Shown here piece by piece: positions 47,734-56,328 of a DNA stretch of 64,000 bases. The notes beneath the pieces are model-generated. The model saw only the letters and a program-made list of their open reading frames with translations. It was not told where the DNA came from and searched no databases. The translations under genes were made by a program, and so were the position numbers. Numbering within the stretch: position 1 is the first letter of the stretch; each line of letters opens with the position of its first letter. Origin of the DNA: Brevundimonas vesicularis. Lineage in GTDB: Bacteria > Pseudomonadota > Alphaproteobacteria > Caulobacterales > Caulobacteraceae. The stretch spans positions 868,001 to 932,000 of the forward strand of contig NZ_JACHLJ010000001.1 in NCBI RefSeq assembly GCF_014204545.1, read 5' to 3'.

Positions 47734-48570
47734 TTACTGGGCTTCGGCCCTGACGACCGAACAGTGAAGTTCTGCGATACCCTTGAAGATGCACACGGCC
47801 TCGTCGCCCGCGTGGACACGGTGGACGCCGGTGACAGCGCCGGTCGAAACCAGCGTGCCTGCCGTCAGCGGACGTCCCCAGCGCGCGCAATGTTCCAGCA
47901 GAAACCGCACGGATTCTATCGCGCCGCCGGCCAGGGATTGCGACCCGCCCGTGCCGACGCTGGCGCCATTGATCACTGTCTCGACCTCGATGCGGTCCAG
48001 ACGCTCGCGCCAGTTCTCGACCTCGGGACCGATCATCAGTCCGCCATTGTTGCCGAAATCGGAGGCGACCACGGCTGATCCCAGGTCGTTGATCGTCGAA
48101 AGCGGACTGCCGGCTAGCTCGACGCCGATGAAGACCTTGTCCACGACGCCCATGGCGTCTTCGATGGTCCAGTCGGTCTTGGCGGGATCGGCGTCGGCGC
48201 CGATCCGAGCAATGAACTCAGCCTCCACCGCCGCGAACCCACCCTCGATTTCGGGCAAAGGCACGACCGTATCGCCGGGCGCCGGCCAGACATTGCGCGC
48301 GAAAATGGCGCCGGCCAGACGATGGATCCCCAGCTTCGGTTGCTGCTCGGGCGGGACACCGCCCACCTTCCAGCCCACGACCTCATCGGGAAACAGACCG
48401 ATGGCGGCGTCCTGGATGGCGTAGGATTCGGCCATGCTTTGAGGGATCACGCCCGGATAGTCGGGCGTGTTGCGCGCCGCCAGACGCGCGGCGACGAACT
48501 GCTGTGCGATCGCAGCCGGGTCGGCCGACAGCGCGTCGTCCTGGCTCGCAAGAGAGGGGGTCGAAGTCAA
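47734..48570 (-). CDS. 2-keto-4-pentenoate hydratase family protein
   Basis: A 278-residue enzyme of the fumarylacetoacetate hydrolase/hydratase superfamily (MhpD-like). It has VVGWKVG near residue 65, GGFAAVEAEFI with the metal-binding Glu pair, and an end KGIAELHCSV. MhpD-type enzymes add water to 2-keto-4-pentenoates. Such a step is not part of the standard KDG pathway, so it may serve a variant of uronate catabolism or have another substrate. The apparent start is a TTG at 48570; the next ATG would remove about 45 residues. It is divergent from lacI, with operator site 2 between the two. Confidence 0.8.
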   Translation of the reverse strand: MTSTPSLASQDDALSADPAAIAQQFVAARLAARNTPDYPGVIPQSMAESYAIQDAAIGLFPDEVVGWKVGGVPPEQQPKLGIHRLAGAIFARNVWPAPGDTVVPLPEIEGGFAAVEAEFIARIGADADPAKTDWTIEDAMGVVDKVFIGVELAGSPLSTINDLGSAVVASDFGNNGGLMIGPEVENWRERLDRIEVETVINGASVGTGGSQSLAGGAIESVRFLLEHCARWGRPLTAGTLVSTGAVTGVHRVHAGDEAVCIFKGIAELHCSVVRAEAQ

Positions 48571-48610
48571 AGGTGTCGCCTCGTGAATAGGCCCCGATAA
48601 GAGCGACGAA

Positions 48611-48624
48611 GGAAACCGGTGTCA
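48611..48624. promoter_or_regulatory. Uronate-locus operator, site 2
   Basis: GGAAACCGGTGTCA lies between the divergent hydratase and LacI genes. The 17-base stretch AGGAAACCGGTGTCAAT around it recurs exactly at site 4 upstream of the pectate lyase. It could control both directions, including the regulator itself. Confidence 0.7.
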
Positions 48625-48705
48625 ATGCGCTTTCACCGAGCCCCATGGCGTCGGCCGCGAGTCGCGGCTATGCCTTCAAGCTGCACTTAGGGAAGGAGCC
48701 GAACC

Positions 48706-49755
48706 TTGGCTCAAGACGATCCGCGATCCGGCAAGCCGGGCAAGCGGGCAACCATCAACGATGTCGCCCGTGAGGCGCGGGTCTCCAAGAAGACCGTCTC
48801 ACGTGTCATCAATCAGTCGCCGTTCGTCAAGGAAGACACGCGCGAAAAGGTCAACGCCGTCATCAAGGCTCTGGGGTTCACGCCTGATCCACAGGCACGC
48901 GCCCTGGCGTTTCGACGCTCGTTCCTGGTCGGTCTGATCTACGACAACCCCAGCCCGACCTATGTCGTGAACATGCAGCAAGGCGTGCTGGATGCGTTGA
49001 AGGGATCCGGCCTGGAACTGGTTGTTCACCCTTGCAATCGCAACTCCCCTACCCTGCTGGAAGACATCAGGGGCTTCGTTGAGCGCCAACGTCTGTACGG
49101 CGTCATCATGCCGCCTTCGGTGTCCGAGGACGAACAGGTCATCGACCTGCTGCGCGATCTCGACTGCCCCTATGTCCGCATCGCCTCGGTGGCGTTGGAT
49201 GAACCTCAGGCGATGGTGGTCACCAATGACTGGATCGGCGCGGCTGAGGCTGCGGCGCATTTGGCCGAACTGGGACACGAGCGAATCGGTCTGGTGCGCG
49301 GGCCGGACCTGTTCCGGTCGTCGGCCGTGCGGGGCAAGGGGTTCCTTGACGCTCTGGCCGAGCGCGGCATCCCGCTGGACCCGACCTATGATTTCAAAGG
49401 CGCCTATACGTTCGAATCAGGCGTGGAGGCGGGCCACGCCCTGTTGGCGCTGGAAACACCGCCGACCGCGATTTTCACCCTTAACGACGACATGGCCATC
49501 GGGGTGATGCAGGCGGCGCGAGATCGCGGTCTGGAACTGCCGCGCGACCTGTCCGTCGTCGGCTTCGATGACTTGCCGATGGCGGCGCGGGTTTGGCCCA
49601 ACCTGACGTCGGTGCGCCTGCCGATCCGCGACATGGGACGGATGGCGGCCGAAAAGCTTCTGGCGCCGATGCGGGGCGTCGATCCGGCCAAGATGCAGCA
49701 GCCCGAAGTTCGACCGGCTCTGGTGGTGCGCAAGTCGGCGATCCCGGCAGCCTGA
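48706..49755 (+). CDS. LacI-family regulator of the pectin/uronate locus
   Basis: A 349-residue repressor with a LacI helix-turn-helix (TINDVAREARVSKKTVSRVINQ) and ligand domain (AHLAELGHERIGLVRGP, IFTLNDDMAIGVMQAARD, LSVVGFDDLPMA). It begins at TTG 48706 behind GGAAGGAG. Position and the recurring ACCGGT operator suggest that it controls the carboxylesterase, the hydratase-carrier-esterase unit, the rpiB gene, kduI-kduD-kdgK and the pectate lyase. The inducer is likely a KDG-pathway intermediate. Confidence 0.92.
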   Translation: MAQDDPRSGKPGKRATINDVAREARVSKKTVSRVINQSPFVKEDTREKVNAVIKALGFTPDPQARALAFRRSFLVGLIYDNPSPTYVVNMQQGVLDALKGSGLELVVHPCNRNSPTLLEDIRGFVERQRLYGVIMPPSVSEDEQVIDLLRDLDCPYVRIASVALDEPQAMVVTNDWIGAAEAAAHLAELGHERIGLVRGPDLFRSSAVRGKGFLDALAERGIPLDPTYDFKGAYTFESGVEAGHALLALETPPTAIFTLNDDMAIGVMQAARDRGLELPRDLSVVGFDDLPMAARVWPNLTSVRLPIRDMGRMAAEKLLAPMRGVDPAKMQQPEVRPALVVRKSAIPAA

Positions 49756-49759
49756 GTTG

Positions 49760-49787
49760 GGTCGGCGCGCGTGATCGCGCGCCGACC
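49760..49787. terminator. Hairpin between convergent lacI and rpiB-like genes
   Basis: GGTCGGCGCGCG and CGCGCGCCGACC form a perfect 12-bp stem with loop TGAT, between the lacI stop (49755) and the rpiB-like stop (49796). T residues are few on both sides, so it may act as a pausing or bidirectional terminator. Confidence 0.7.
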
Positions 49788-49795
49788 TCTTCGCC

Positions 49796-50458
49796 TCAGG
49801 CCGTTTCGAGCGCAGGCTTGGCGGCGAGAACGCTCTTCAGATAGTCGCGAATGCCTTCGTCCGTAGCATTGGCGAAGAAGTAGTCCTGGAACTTCTCTCC
49901 GGCGATGGCGGCCTTCAGCAGGTCCTGATCCATCGTCTTCAGAACGGTCAGCATGTCGTGGCAGGTCACGGCCTTCAGGTCGCTGAGCACGCCGCGATTC
50001 TTGCGCATGATTTCGGCGCGCACTTTGGGGTAGCCCAGGCCGCGCTCGCCTTCGAACAGCTTGCGATAGACGTCCTGCAAATTCAGCTCCGCAGCCCAGC
50101 CGAAGCCCTTGGCATAAGGCATCGAGATGGCGTTGCCGTCGTTGATCTGGCCGAACAGGAAGGCGTCGGTCGGGTCGATCACCAGACCGCAGAAGACGCC
50201 GGGCATGCTGTTGCACGCCAGCATGGAGCCCATGCCGGTTCCGCAGCCGGTGACGACGAAATCGGCCGCGCCGGAGTTCAACAGGATGCCGGTCAGCACG
50301 CCGTTCATGACGTAGGTCAGCGAGGCCTTGTCCTCGGCCGTATACATTCCATAGTGGAAGACTTCATGGCCCAGTGAATCGGCGACGGCCGTAAGCGCCG
50401 CATGCACCGTTTCACTTTTGGCGGCCTGGCTGTTTTCGATGATGAGAGCGATCTTCAT
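49796..50458 (-). CDS. RpiB/LacA/LacB family sugar isomerase
   Basis: A 220-residue aldose-ketose isomerase of the RpiB family with the conserved GCGTGMGSML stretch, in which the Cys (VTGCGTG) is the usual catalytic base. Compared with RpiB (about 150 residues) it has a C-terminal extension. In streptococci a family member, DhuI, isomerises the unsaturated-uronate product 4-deoxy-5-hexosulose-uronate, the same step as KduI. That role fits here because it diverges from kduI across a shared operator, but another uronate or pentose phosphate could be the substrate. ATG 50458 follows AGGATTTCCCC. Confidence 0.83.
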   Translation of the reverse strand: MKIALIIENSQAAKSETVHAALTAVADSLGHEVFHYGMYTAEDKASLTYVMNGVLTGILLNSGAADFVVTGCGTGMGSMLACNSMPGVFCGLVIDPTDAFLFGQINDGNAISMPYAKGFGWAAELNLQDVYRKLFEGERGLGYPKVRAEIMRKNRGVLSDLKAVTCHDMLTVLKTMDQDLLKAAIAGEKFQDYFFANATDEGIRDYLKSVLAAKPALETA

Positions 50459-50535
50459 GGGGAAATCCTCAAGACGGTGGCGAAGCGATGCCGACATATG
50501 TGGGCGGCGTTGGTCTAATCGATTGCATCATTATA

Positions 50536-50549
50536 TGACACCGGTTACC
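50536..50549. promoter_or_regulatory. Uronate-locus operator, site 3
   Basis: TGACACCGGTTACC lies between the divergent rpiB-like gene (start 50458) and kduI (start 50618). It is one of four related ACCGGT sites. Confidence 0.68.
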
Positions 50550-50617
50550 TAGTCCACAGAAGGACGGGCGAAAGAACCGTTTCGGTGGCTCGTGCTGCGA
50601 GCTCCAGGGAGACCGGG

Positions 50618-51475
50618 ATGTACGACCCCATGTATGACAAGGTCTATCAGGCCACCCATCCCGACATGATGGACGGCGCCTCGAACCAGCAGCTGCGGGA
50701 TCGCTATCTGATCGAGAACCTGTTCGTTCCGGGTAAGGTCAGCCTGAACTATTCGCACCACGAGCGCATGATCATCGGCGGCGCGACCCCGGCTGAGACC
50801 GCCCTGAGCCTGCCCACCCAGTCGGAGCCGCCCTCCTTGGCTGGCGCGCCGTTTCTGCAGGCCCGAGAACTGGGCGTAGTCAATATCGGCGGCTCCGGTT
50901 CGATCACGGTGGATGGCAAGACTATCGAACTACGCTTCCGTGACGGCCTGTATGTGCCGATGGGATCGAGCGATGTCAGCTTCGCCTCGAATAACCCCGC
51001 CGAGGCCGCAAAATTCTATCTGGTCGCCACGCCGGCCCACGCCCGCTACGACTTGACCAAGATTTCGATCGATGAGGCTGTGCCGCTGAAAATGGGGTCG
51101 CTGGAGACCTCCAACGAACGGACCATCTATCAGTACATCGTTCCCGCCAAAGTGAGGTCCTGCCAGTTGCTGCTGGGCGTGACGGTGCTCAAGTCGGGCT
51201 CGGTGTGGAACACCATGCCGCCGCACATTCACGACCGCCGTTCGGAAGCCTACCTCTATTTCGGCCTGGGCGAAGATGACCGCGTCTTCCACTTCATGGG
51301 CGAACCAGACAAGTCACGCCACATCGTCATCGCCGACGGCGAGGCGGTGATCTGCCCGCCCTGGTCGATCCATACCGGCGCAGGCACTTCGAACTACACC
51401 TTCATCTGGGGCATGGGCGGCGAGAACCTCGACTACACCGACATGTACAAGCTCGACATCTGCCAGTTGAAGTAA
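50618..51475 (+). CDS. kduI: 5-dehydro-4-deoxy-D-glucuronate isomerase KduI
   Basis: KduI converts 5-keto-4-deoxyuronate, which forms from the unsaturated uronate released by pectate lyases, into 2,5-diketo-3-deoxygluconate. The 285-residue cupin has the zinc-binding [14 protein letters not shown] and the family pattern [12 protein letters not shown]. The frame opens 33 bases earlier, but ATG 50618 has the ribosome site and matches relatives. It heads kduI-kduD-kdgK. Confidence 0.94.
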   Translation: MYDPMYDKVYQATHPDMMDGASNQQLRDRYLIENLFVPGKVSLNYSHHERMIIGGATPAETALSLPTQSEPPSLAGAPFLQARELGVVNIGGSGSITVDGKTIELRFRDGLYVPMGSSDVSFASNNPAEAAKFYLVATPAHARYDLTKISIDEAVPLKMGSLETSNERTIYQYIVPAKVRSCQLLLGVTVLKSGSVWNTMPPHIHDRRSEAYLYFGLGEDDRVFHFMGEPDKSRHIVIADGEAVICPPWSIHTGAGTSNYTFIWGMGGENLDYTDMYKLDICQLK

Positions 51476-51497
51476 TCAGGACAAGAGGAAGAAAAAT

Positions 51498-52256
51498 ATG
51501 AGCAATTCGTTCGACCTGACCGGCAAGGTCGCCCTGGTCACCGGCGGCAACGTGGGCCTGGGTCAAGGCATCGCCCTGGCTCTGGCCGAAGCTGGCGCCG
51601 ACATCGTCTCGGTCGCCTTGTCAGACTCCGACGACACGGTCGCCAAGGTGCAGGCGATGGGCCGTCGCGCCCACGCCATCAGCGCCGACCTGACGTCGAT
51701 CGAGCCGGTCGAACGCGTTGTTCAGGAAGCTCTGGCAGCCATGGGTCGGATTGACATCCTGGTGAACAACGCCGGCCTGATCCGCCGCGCCGACGCCGTG
51801 GACTTCACCGAGGCCGACTGGGACCTGGTGATGAACATCAACCTGAAGACGGTCTTCTTCATGAGCCAGGCGGTCGCCCGTCTGTTCATCAAGCAGGGGG
51901 ACGGCGGCAAGATCATCAACATCGCCTCCATGCTGTCCTTCCAGGGCGGCATCCGCGTACCCTCCTACACCGCGTCCAAGTCGGGCGTCGCCGGATTGAC
52001 CAAGCTGATGGCCAACGAATGGGCGCCGCACCGCATCACCGCCAACGCCATCGCCCCCGGCTATTTCGCCACCGCCAATACCCAGGCCCTGCGCGAGGAC
52101 CCGGTCCGTTCGGCTGAAATTTTGGGCCGCATTCCGGCTGGTCGCTGGGGTGAGCCGTCGGACCTGGGCGGCGCGGCCGTCTTCCTGGCCAGCCGAGCCT
52201 CCGACTACGTCCAAGGGGCCATACTGCCGGTCGACGGCGGTTGGCAGGCGCGTTGA
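51498..52256 (+). CDS. kduD: 2-dehydro-3-deoxy-D-gluconate 5-dehydrogenase KduD
   Basis: A 252-residue short-chain dehydrogenase that reduces 2,5-diketo-3-deoxygluconate to 2-keto-3-deoxygluconate (KDG) with NADH. It has the cofactor motif TGGNVGLGQG, NNAGLIRR, and the catalytic YTASK. The strings GYFATANTQALRED and the end PVDGGWQAR are typical of KduD. It follows kduI by 22 bases, behind a ribosome site AGAGGAAG. Confidence 0.94.
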   Translation: MSNSFDLTGKVALVTGGNVGLGQGIALALAEAGADIVSVALSDSDDTVAKVQAMGRRAHAISADLTSIEPVERVVQEALAAMGRIDILVNNAGLIRRADAVDFTEADWDLVMNINLKTVFFMSQAVARLFIKQGDGGKIINIASMLSFQGGIRVPSYTASKSGVAGLTKLMANEWAPHRITANAIAPGYFATANTQALREDPVRSAEILGRIPAGRWGEPSDLGGAAVFLASRASDYVQGAILPVDGGWQAR

Positions 52257-52277
52257 TCCAGGGCTAGCGTTGCGATC

Positions 52278-53321
52278 ATGACCCAGGCTGCATCTTCCCG
52301 CCGCATCCTCTGCTTTGGCGAGATGCTGCTGCGGTTTTCGCCCAACGCCAACGAACTGCTGATGCAGTCGCCTGCCCTGACCGTGCGTCCGGGCGGGGCC
52401 GAGGCCAATGTCGCCGTGTCCCTGGCTCGCTTCGGTGCGCCGACCGGCATGGCCACAGTCCTGGCCGACAATGCGCTAGGCCGTGGCGTGCGCGACGAGG
52501 TGCGCAAGCACGGGGTAGACACGTCTCAGGTCGTCTTCAAACCCGGCCGCATGGGTTTGTATTTCCTAACGCCGGGCGCTGTGCGTCGCCCCTCGGAAGT
52601 CCTCTATGACCGCGCCGGATCGGCCTTCGTCGAACATGTCGACACAGCCTTCGACTGGGACCAGTTACTGGACGGCGTGGAATGGCTGCACGCCTCGGGC
52701 GTGACCCCCGCGACGGGGCCGAACGGCTCGGCCGCCGCTGTCGCCCTCATTGAGGCCGCCGTCAGGAAAGGCGTGAAGGTCAGCTACGACGGCAACTTCC
52801 GTGGCAAGTTGTGGGAACAATGGGATGGCGATCCCCCGGCTACGCTCGGCAAGATGTTGGCCGGCGCCACGGTCGCCTTCGCTGACGACCGCGACTTCGC
52901 CATGGTGCTGAAGACGACGTTCGACAGTTCCGACCCGACTGTGCGTCGTCGCCACGCCGCAAAGGCCGCCTTCGCCGCCTTCCCGCGCCTGCAACGCATC
53001 GCCTGCACCCTGCGTGTTCAGGATAGCGTCGCCGACCAGGCCCTGTCCGCCGTCATGCTGACGCGCAATGGCGACGATGTGATCGAAACCAAAGCCGAGG
53101 CCATCCATATGGCCGGTGTCGTGGACCGGGTCGGCGGCGGCGACGCCTTCGCCTCAGGCGTCCTGTTTGGCCTATGGAGCGGATGGGCGGATCAGGAGGC
53201 CCTCGACTTCGGCCTTGCCGCCGCCGGCCTGAAGCACTCCGTGCCCGGCGACTTCAACCTGTTCGCCGCCGACGACGTCCGTGCCGCCATGGGCGACGGC
53301 GGGTTCGATATTCGCCGCTAA
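52278..53321 (+). CDS. kdgK: 2-keto-3-deoxygluconate kinase KdgK
   Basis: A PfkB-family sugar kinase of 347 residues that phosphorylates KDG to KDPG, the entry into the Entner-Doudoroff route. It has the N-terminal GEMLLRFSPN, GGAEANVAVSLARFG and the catalytic anion-hole motif VDRVGGGDAFASG. It ends the kduI-kduD-kdgK operon and is followed by a terminator. The KDPG aldolase is not in this window. Confidence 0.92.
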   Translation: MTQAASSRRILCFGEMLLRFSPNANELLMQSPALTVRPGGAEANVAVSLARFGAPTGMATVLADNALGRGVRDEVRKHGVDTSQVVFKPGRMGLYFLTPGAVRRPSEVLYDRAGSAFVEHVDTAFDWDQLLDGVEWLHASGVTPATGPNGSAAAVALIEAAVRKGVKVSYDGNFRGKLWEQWDGDPPATLGKMLAGATVAFADDRDFAMVLKTTFDSSDPTVRRRHAAKAAFAAFPRLQRIACTLRVQDSVADQALSAVMLTRNGDDVIETKAEAIHMAGVVDRVGGGDAFASGVLFGLWSGWADQEALDFGLAAAGLKHSVPGDFNLFAADDVRAAMGDGGFDIRR

Positions 53322-53347
53322 GGCTGCGAACATTGAGACTGGGTGGA

Positions 53348-53379
53348 GGCCGCATGGAGAAGTCCATGCGGCCCTTTTT
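53348..53379 (+). terminator. Terminator of kduI-kduD-kdgK
   Basis: Perfect 11-bp stem GGCCGCATGGA/TCCATGCGGCC with loop GAAG, followed by CTTTTT, 26 bases after the kdgK stop. Confidence 0.93.
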
Positions 53380-53398
53380 CAATCGCGCCACGGGGCTA

Positions 53399-53412
53399 GG
53401 AAACCGGTGTCA
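53399..53412. promoter_or_regulatory. Uronate-locus operator, site 4
   Basis: GGAAACCGGTGTCA, identical to site 2, lies 70 bases before the pectate lyase start and directly after the kdgK terminator, so the lyase has its own regulated promoter. Confidence 0.72.
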
Positions 53413-53481
53413 ATCATGCTTCAGTGAGGGTTCGAAACGGTCGATAGAAACCGTGCGAAAGAGGTCACACCAGGAGTTTCC

Positions 53482-55125
53482 ATGTCCGTTACGTCCTTGA
53501 ACCGCCGCGCCCTTCTGGCCGCCGGCGCCGCCGCCACCTTCGTCGCTGCTTCAGGGCCGGTCCTGGCCCAGGCGTCGCCAGCACGGGCCGCCATTCTGGA
53601 CACCATGAAGCGCGCCGCTCGGTTCATGAGCGGAGAGGCCGCCGTCGAGGGCGGATACGTTTGGCAATATCTTCCCGACTTCTCGCGCCGTTGGGGCGAG
53701 CTTGAGGCCAACCCGACGATGATCTGGGTCCAGCCGCCGGGCACCGCGACCGTGGGCCATCTGTTCCTGGACGCCTATCACGCCACCGGCGACGAATTTT
53801 ACTATGAAGCGGCCAAGAAAGCTGCGGACGCCTTGGTCAAGGGTCAGCACCCGCTGGGCGGCTGGAACTATGTTATCGACACCGCCGGCGAGGAGTCGCT
53901 GAAGCAGTGGTACGGCACGGTCGCCGCCAACGCCTGGCGGTTGGAAGAATACCACCACTACTACGGCAACGCGACGTTCGACGACGCGGGCACAGCCGAG
54001 GCGTCGCAACTGTTGCTGCGGATCTACCTTGAGAAGAAGGATCGCAAATATCTGGCGCCGCTGAACAAGGCGATCAGCTTCGTGCTGGAAAGCCAGTACG
54101 AGAATGGCGGCTGGCCCCAGCGCTATCCGTTCGTCGAGAACGGCGGCCTGCATGGGCATGCGGACTATACGCCCTACATCACCTTCAATGACGACGTGGC
54201 TGGCGAGAACCTGGAGTTCCTGATCTACGCCTATCATGGCCTGGCGCGGAGCGGTCGGGGCGATGCGAGGATTCTGGACGCCATCAATCGCGGCATGGAC
54301 ATCTTCGTAAAGACCCAGCAGCCGCAGCCGCAACCGGCCTGGGGCCTGCAACACTTCCCCGACACGCTGAAGCCGGCGGGCGCCCGCACCATCGAGCCGC
54401 AAGCCTTCGTCACCCACACGACCGGCAGCAACATCAAGTCGATGATGGGCTTCTATCGCCTGACGGGCGACCGCAAATATCTGGCCCGCCTGCCCGAGGC
54501 CATGGACTGGCTGGATCAGGTTGCGGCCAAGCCGCCGCTGAACACGCCGGGCCGTACCCACCCGACCTTCATTCTGGAAGGTGCCAACACCCCGATCTAT
54601 ATCCACCGGCGCGGGTCCAACATCGCCAACGGCCAGTACTACGCCGACGACAACCCTACCAATCTGATCGTCCACTACGGCTCGTTCCGCAATGTGGATA
54701 CCCCGGCCCTGCGCGCCGAATACGCGCGTCTGTCGGCCATGTCGGTTGATGAGGCGACACGCGGTTCGCCGCTCAAGGCCCGCCCCGGCTCGCTGAACCT
54801 GCCCAAGTACTTCACGCTTCAGGATGTGGACGTGTGGGACATGTCCAGCGACGCTCGTCGCCCGACCGCGCCTCACGCCGGTCGCGCGGCCGAAGTCATG
54901 GCCGGGCTGAATGCGCGCGGCTATTGGCCCACGCCGCTGACCACGACATCAAACCCGTACAAGGGGCCCTCCCCCACCGCCGTGACAGGCGGCGAATATC
55001 AGATGACCCGCGTCGGCGACCTATGGGACACCTCGCCTTACAATACCGACTTCCCGGTCGAGGGCGTCTCCACCTCGGTCTTCATCCGCAACATGGGCGA
55101 CCTGATTGAGGCATTGGGGGCTTAG
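53482..55125 (+). CDS. Pectate lyase (polysaccharide lyase family 10 type)
   Basis: A 547-residue exported enzyme that should cleave polygalacturonate by beta-elimination, giving unsaturated oligogalacturonides for the kdu pathway. The signal has a twin-arginine pattern (NRRALLAAGAAATFVA) and ends near LAQA. The PL10-type helical toroid signatures are GGWNYVID and ESQYENGGWPQRYP. The C-terminal part (residues about 450-547) is longer than the minimal PL10 catalytic module. ATG 53482 is behind CAGGAG. It is under its own operator (site 4). The unsaturated galacturonyl hydrolase that would follow is not in this window. Confidence 0.88.
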   Translation: MSVTSLNRRALLAAGAAATFVAASGPVLAQASPARAAILDTMKRAARFMSGEAAVEGGYVWQYLPDFSRRWGELEANPTMIWVQPPGTATVGHLFLDAYHATGDEFYYEAAKKAADALVKGQHPLGGWNYVIDTAGEESLKQWYGTVAANAWRLEEYHHYYGNATFDDAGTAEASQLLLRIYLEKKDRKYLAPLNKAISFVLESQYENGGWPQRYPFVENGGLHGHADYTPYITFNDDVAGENLEFLIYAYHGLARSGRGDARILDAINRGMDIFVKTQQPQPQPAWGLQHFPDTLKPAGARTIEPQAFVTHTTGSNIKSMMGFYRLTGDRKYLARLPEAMDWLDQVAAKPPLNTPGRTHPTFILEGANTPIYIHRRGSNIANGQYYADDNPTNLIVHYGSFRNVDTPALRAEYARLSAMSVDEATRGSPLKARPGSLNLPKYFTLQDVDVWDMSSDARRPTAPHAGRAAEVMAGLNARGYWPTPLTTTSNPYKGPSPTAVTGGEYQMTRVGDLWDTSPYNTDFPVEGVSTSVFIRNMGDLIEALGA

Positions 55126-55138
55126 GACTTGCGAAGAT

Positions 55139-55176
55139 GTGCGTCATCCCGGCTTTCGTAGCGGGAGATGACGCAC
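55139..55176. terminator. Hairpin between convergent pectate lyase and lldD-like genes
   Basis: GTGCGTCATC and GATGACGCAC form a 10-bp outer stem with an inner CCG/CGG pair. There is no T run on either strand. It lies between the two stop codons and may terminate both transcripts weakly. Confidence 0.6.
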
Positions 55177-55185
55177 TGATCCGCG

Positions 55186-56319
55186 TCAGGTCGCTAGCAT
55201 TTCTCGGCTCATGCCTGCGACCGACTTGGCGCCGGTCAGGGTCATGGCGACGCGCATTTCCTTTTCGAACAGGTCCAGCAGGTTTTCGACACCCGCCTGA
55301 CCGTTCGCCGCCAAGGCGTAGATGAAGGCCCGGCCCAACAAGACCGCGTCGGCGCCCAGGGCGATGGCGCGGACCACGTCCAGACCGTTGCGAATGCCGG
55401 AATCCACCAGAATCTTCAGGTCACCCTTCACCGCGTCGGCGATGACGGGCAAGGCGCGAGCCGACGACAGCACTCCGTCCAACTGACGCCCGCCGTGGTT
55501 CGACACCACGATGCCGTCTGCGCCGAAGCTGACGGCGTCGCGGGCGTCTTGCGGATCCAGGATGCCCTTGATGATCATCGGCCCGTCCCAGAAATCGCGG
55601 ATCCATTGCAGGTCCTTCCACGAAATCGACGGATCGAAGTTGTTCGCCAGCCAACCGATGTAGTCGGCCAGGCCCGTGGGCTTGCCCAGATAGGCCGAGA
55701 CATTGCCAAGATCATGCGGCGTGCCGCGCACACCGACGTCCCAGGCCCAGGCCGGATGGGTCATGGCCTGAACCATGCGGCGGATTTCGGCATTGGGCCC
55801 GCTCATGCCCGAATGTGCGTCACGATAGCGAGCGCCCGGCGTCGGCATATCGACGGTGAATACCAAGGTCTTCACCCCCGCCGCCTTGGCCCGTTCCAGC
55901 GCATTCCTCATGAAGCCGCGATCGCGCAGCACATAGAGCTGGAACCACATGGGCCGGTCGATGGCCGGCGCCACCTCCTCGATCGGGCAGACAGACACGG
56001 TCGACATCGTGAACGGCACGCCGCGCGAGGCCGCCGCCCTGGCCGCCTGGACCTCGCCTCTGCGCGCATACATGCCGGTCAGGCCGACGGGGGCCAAGAT
56101 GATCGGCAGGCGCAGGGTTTCGTCGAACAGATCGGTCTCAAGGCTGAGGCTGGTCATGTCCTGCAGCACGCGTTGGCGCAGGGCGATGGCCTGCCAGTCC
56201 TCGACGTTGCGGCGCAGGGTCTGCTCGGCATAGGCGCCGCCGTCGATGTATTGAAAGAGGAAGGGCGGCAGCTTGCGTCGCGCGGCTTCCCGGTAATCGC
56301 TCGGCGACGAAATGATCAC
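55186..56319 (-). CDS. FMN-dependent L-lactate dehydrogenase (LldD-like)
   Basis: A 377-residue alpha-hydroxyacid oxidase/dehydrogenase that oxidises L-lactate to pyruvate at the membrane. Marks are [30 protein letters not shown], and the catalytic [10 protein letters not shown], with [12 protein letters not shown] for FMN. It starts with GTG nine bases after the L-rhamnose dehydrogenase gene, in the unit led by the IclR regulator. This fits because the non-phosphorylative rhamnose route ends in pyruvate and L-lactate. Confidence 0.92.
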   Translation of the reverse strand: MIISSPSDYREAARRKLPPFLFQYIDGGAYAEQTLRRNVEDWQAIALRQRVLQDMTSLSLETDLFDETLRLPIILAPVGLTGMYARRGEVQAARAAASRGVPFTMSTVSVCPIEEVAPAIDRPMWFQLYVLRDRGFMRNALERAKAAGVKTLVFTVDMPTPGARYRDAHSGMSGPNAEIRRMVQAMTHPAWAWDVGVRGTPHDLGNVSAYLGKPTGLADYIGWLANNFDPSISWKDLQWIRDFWDGPMIIKGILDPQDARDAVSFGADGIVVSNHGGRQLDGVLSSARALPVIADAVKGDLKILVDSGIRNGLDVVRAIALGADAVLLGRAFIYALAANGQAGVENLLDLFEKEMRVAMTLTGAKSVAGMSREMLAT

Positions 56320-56328
56320 GGCCTGGCC

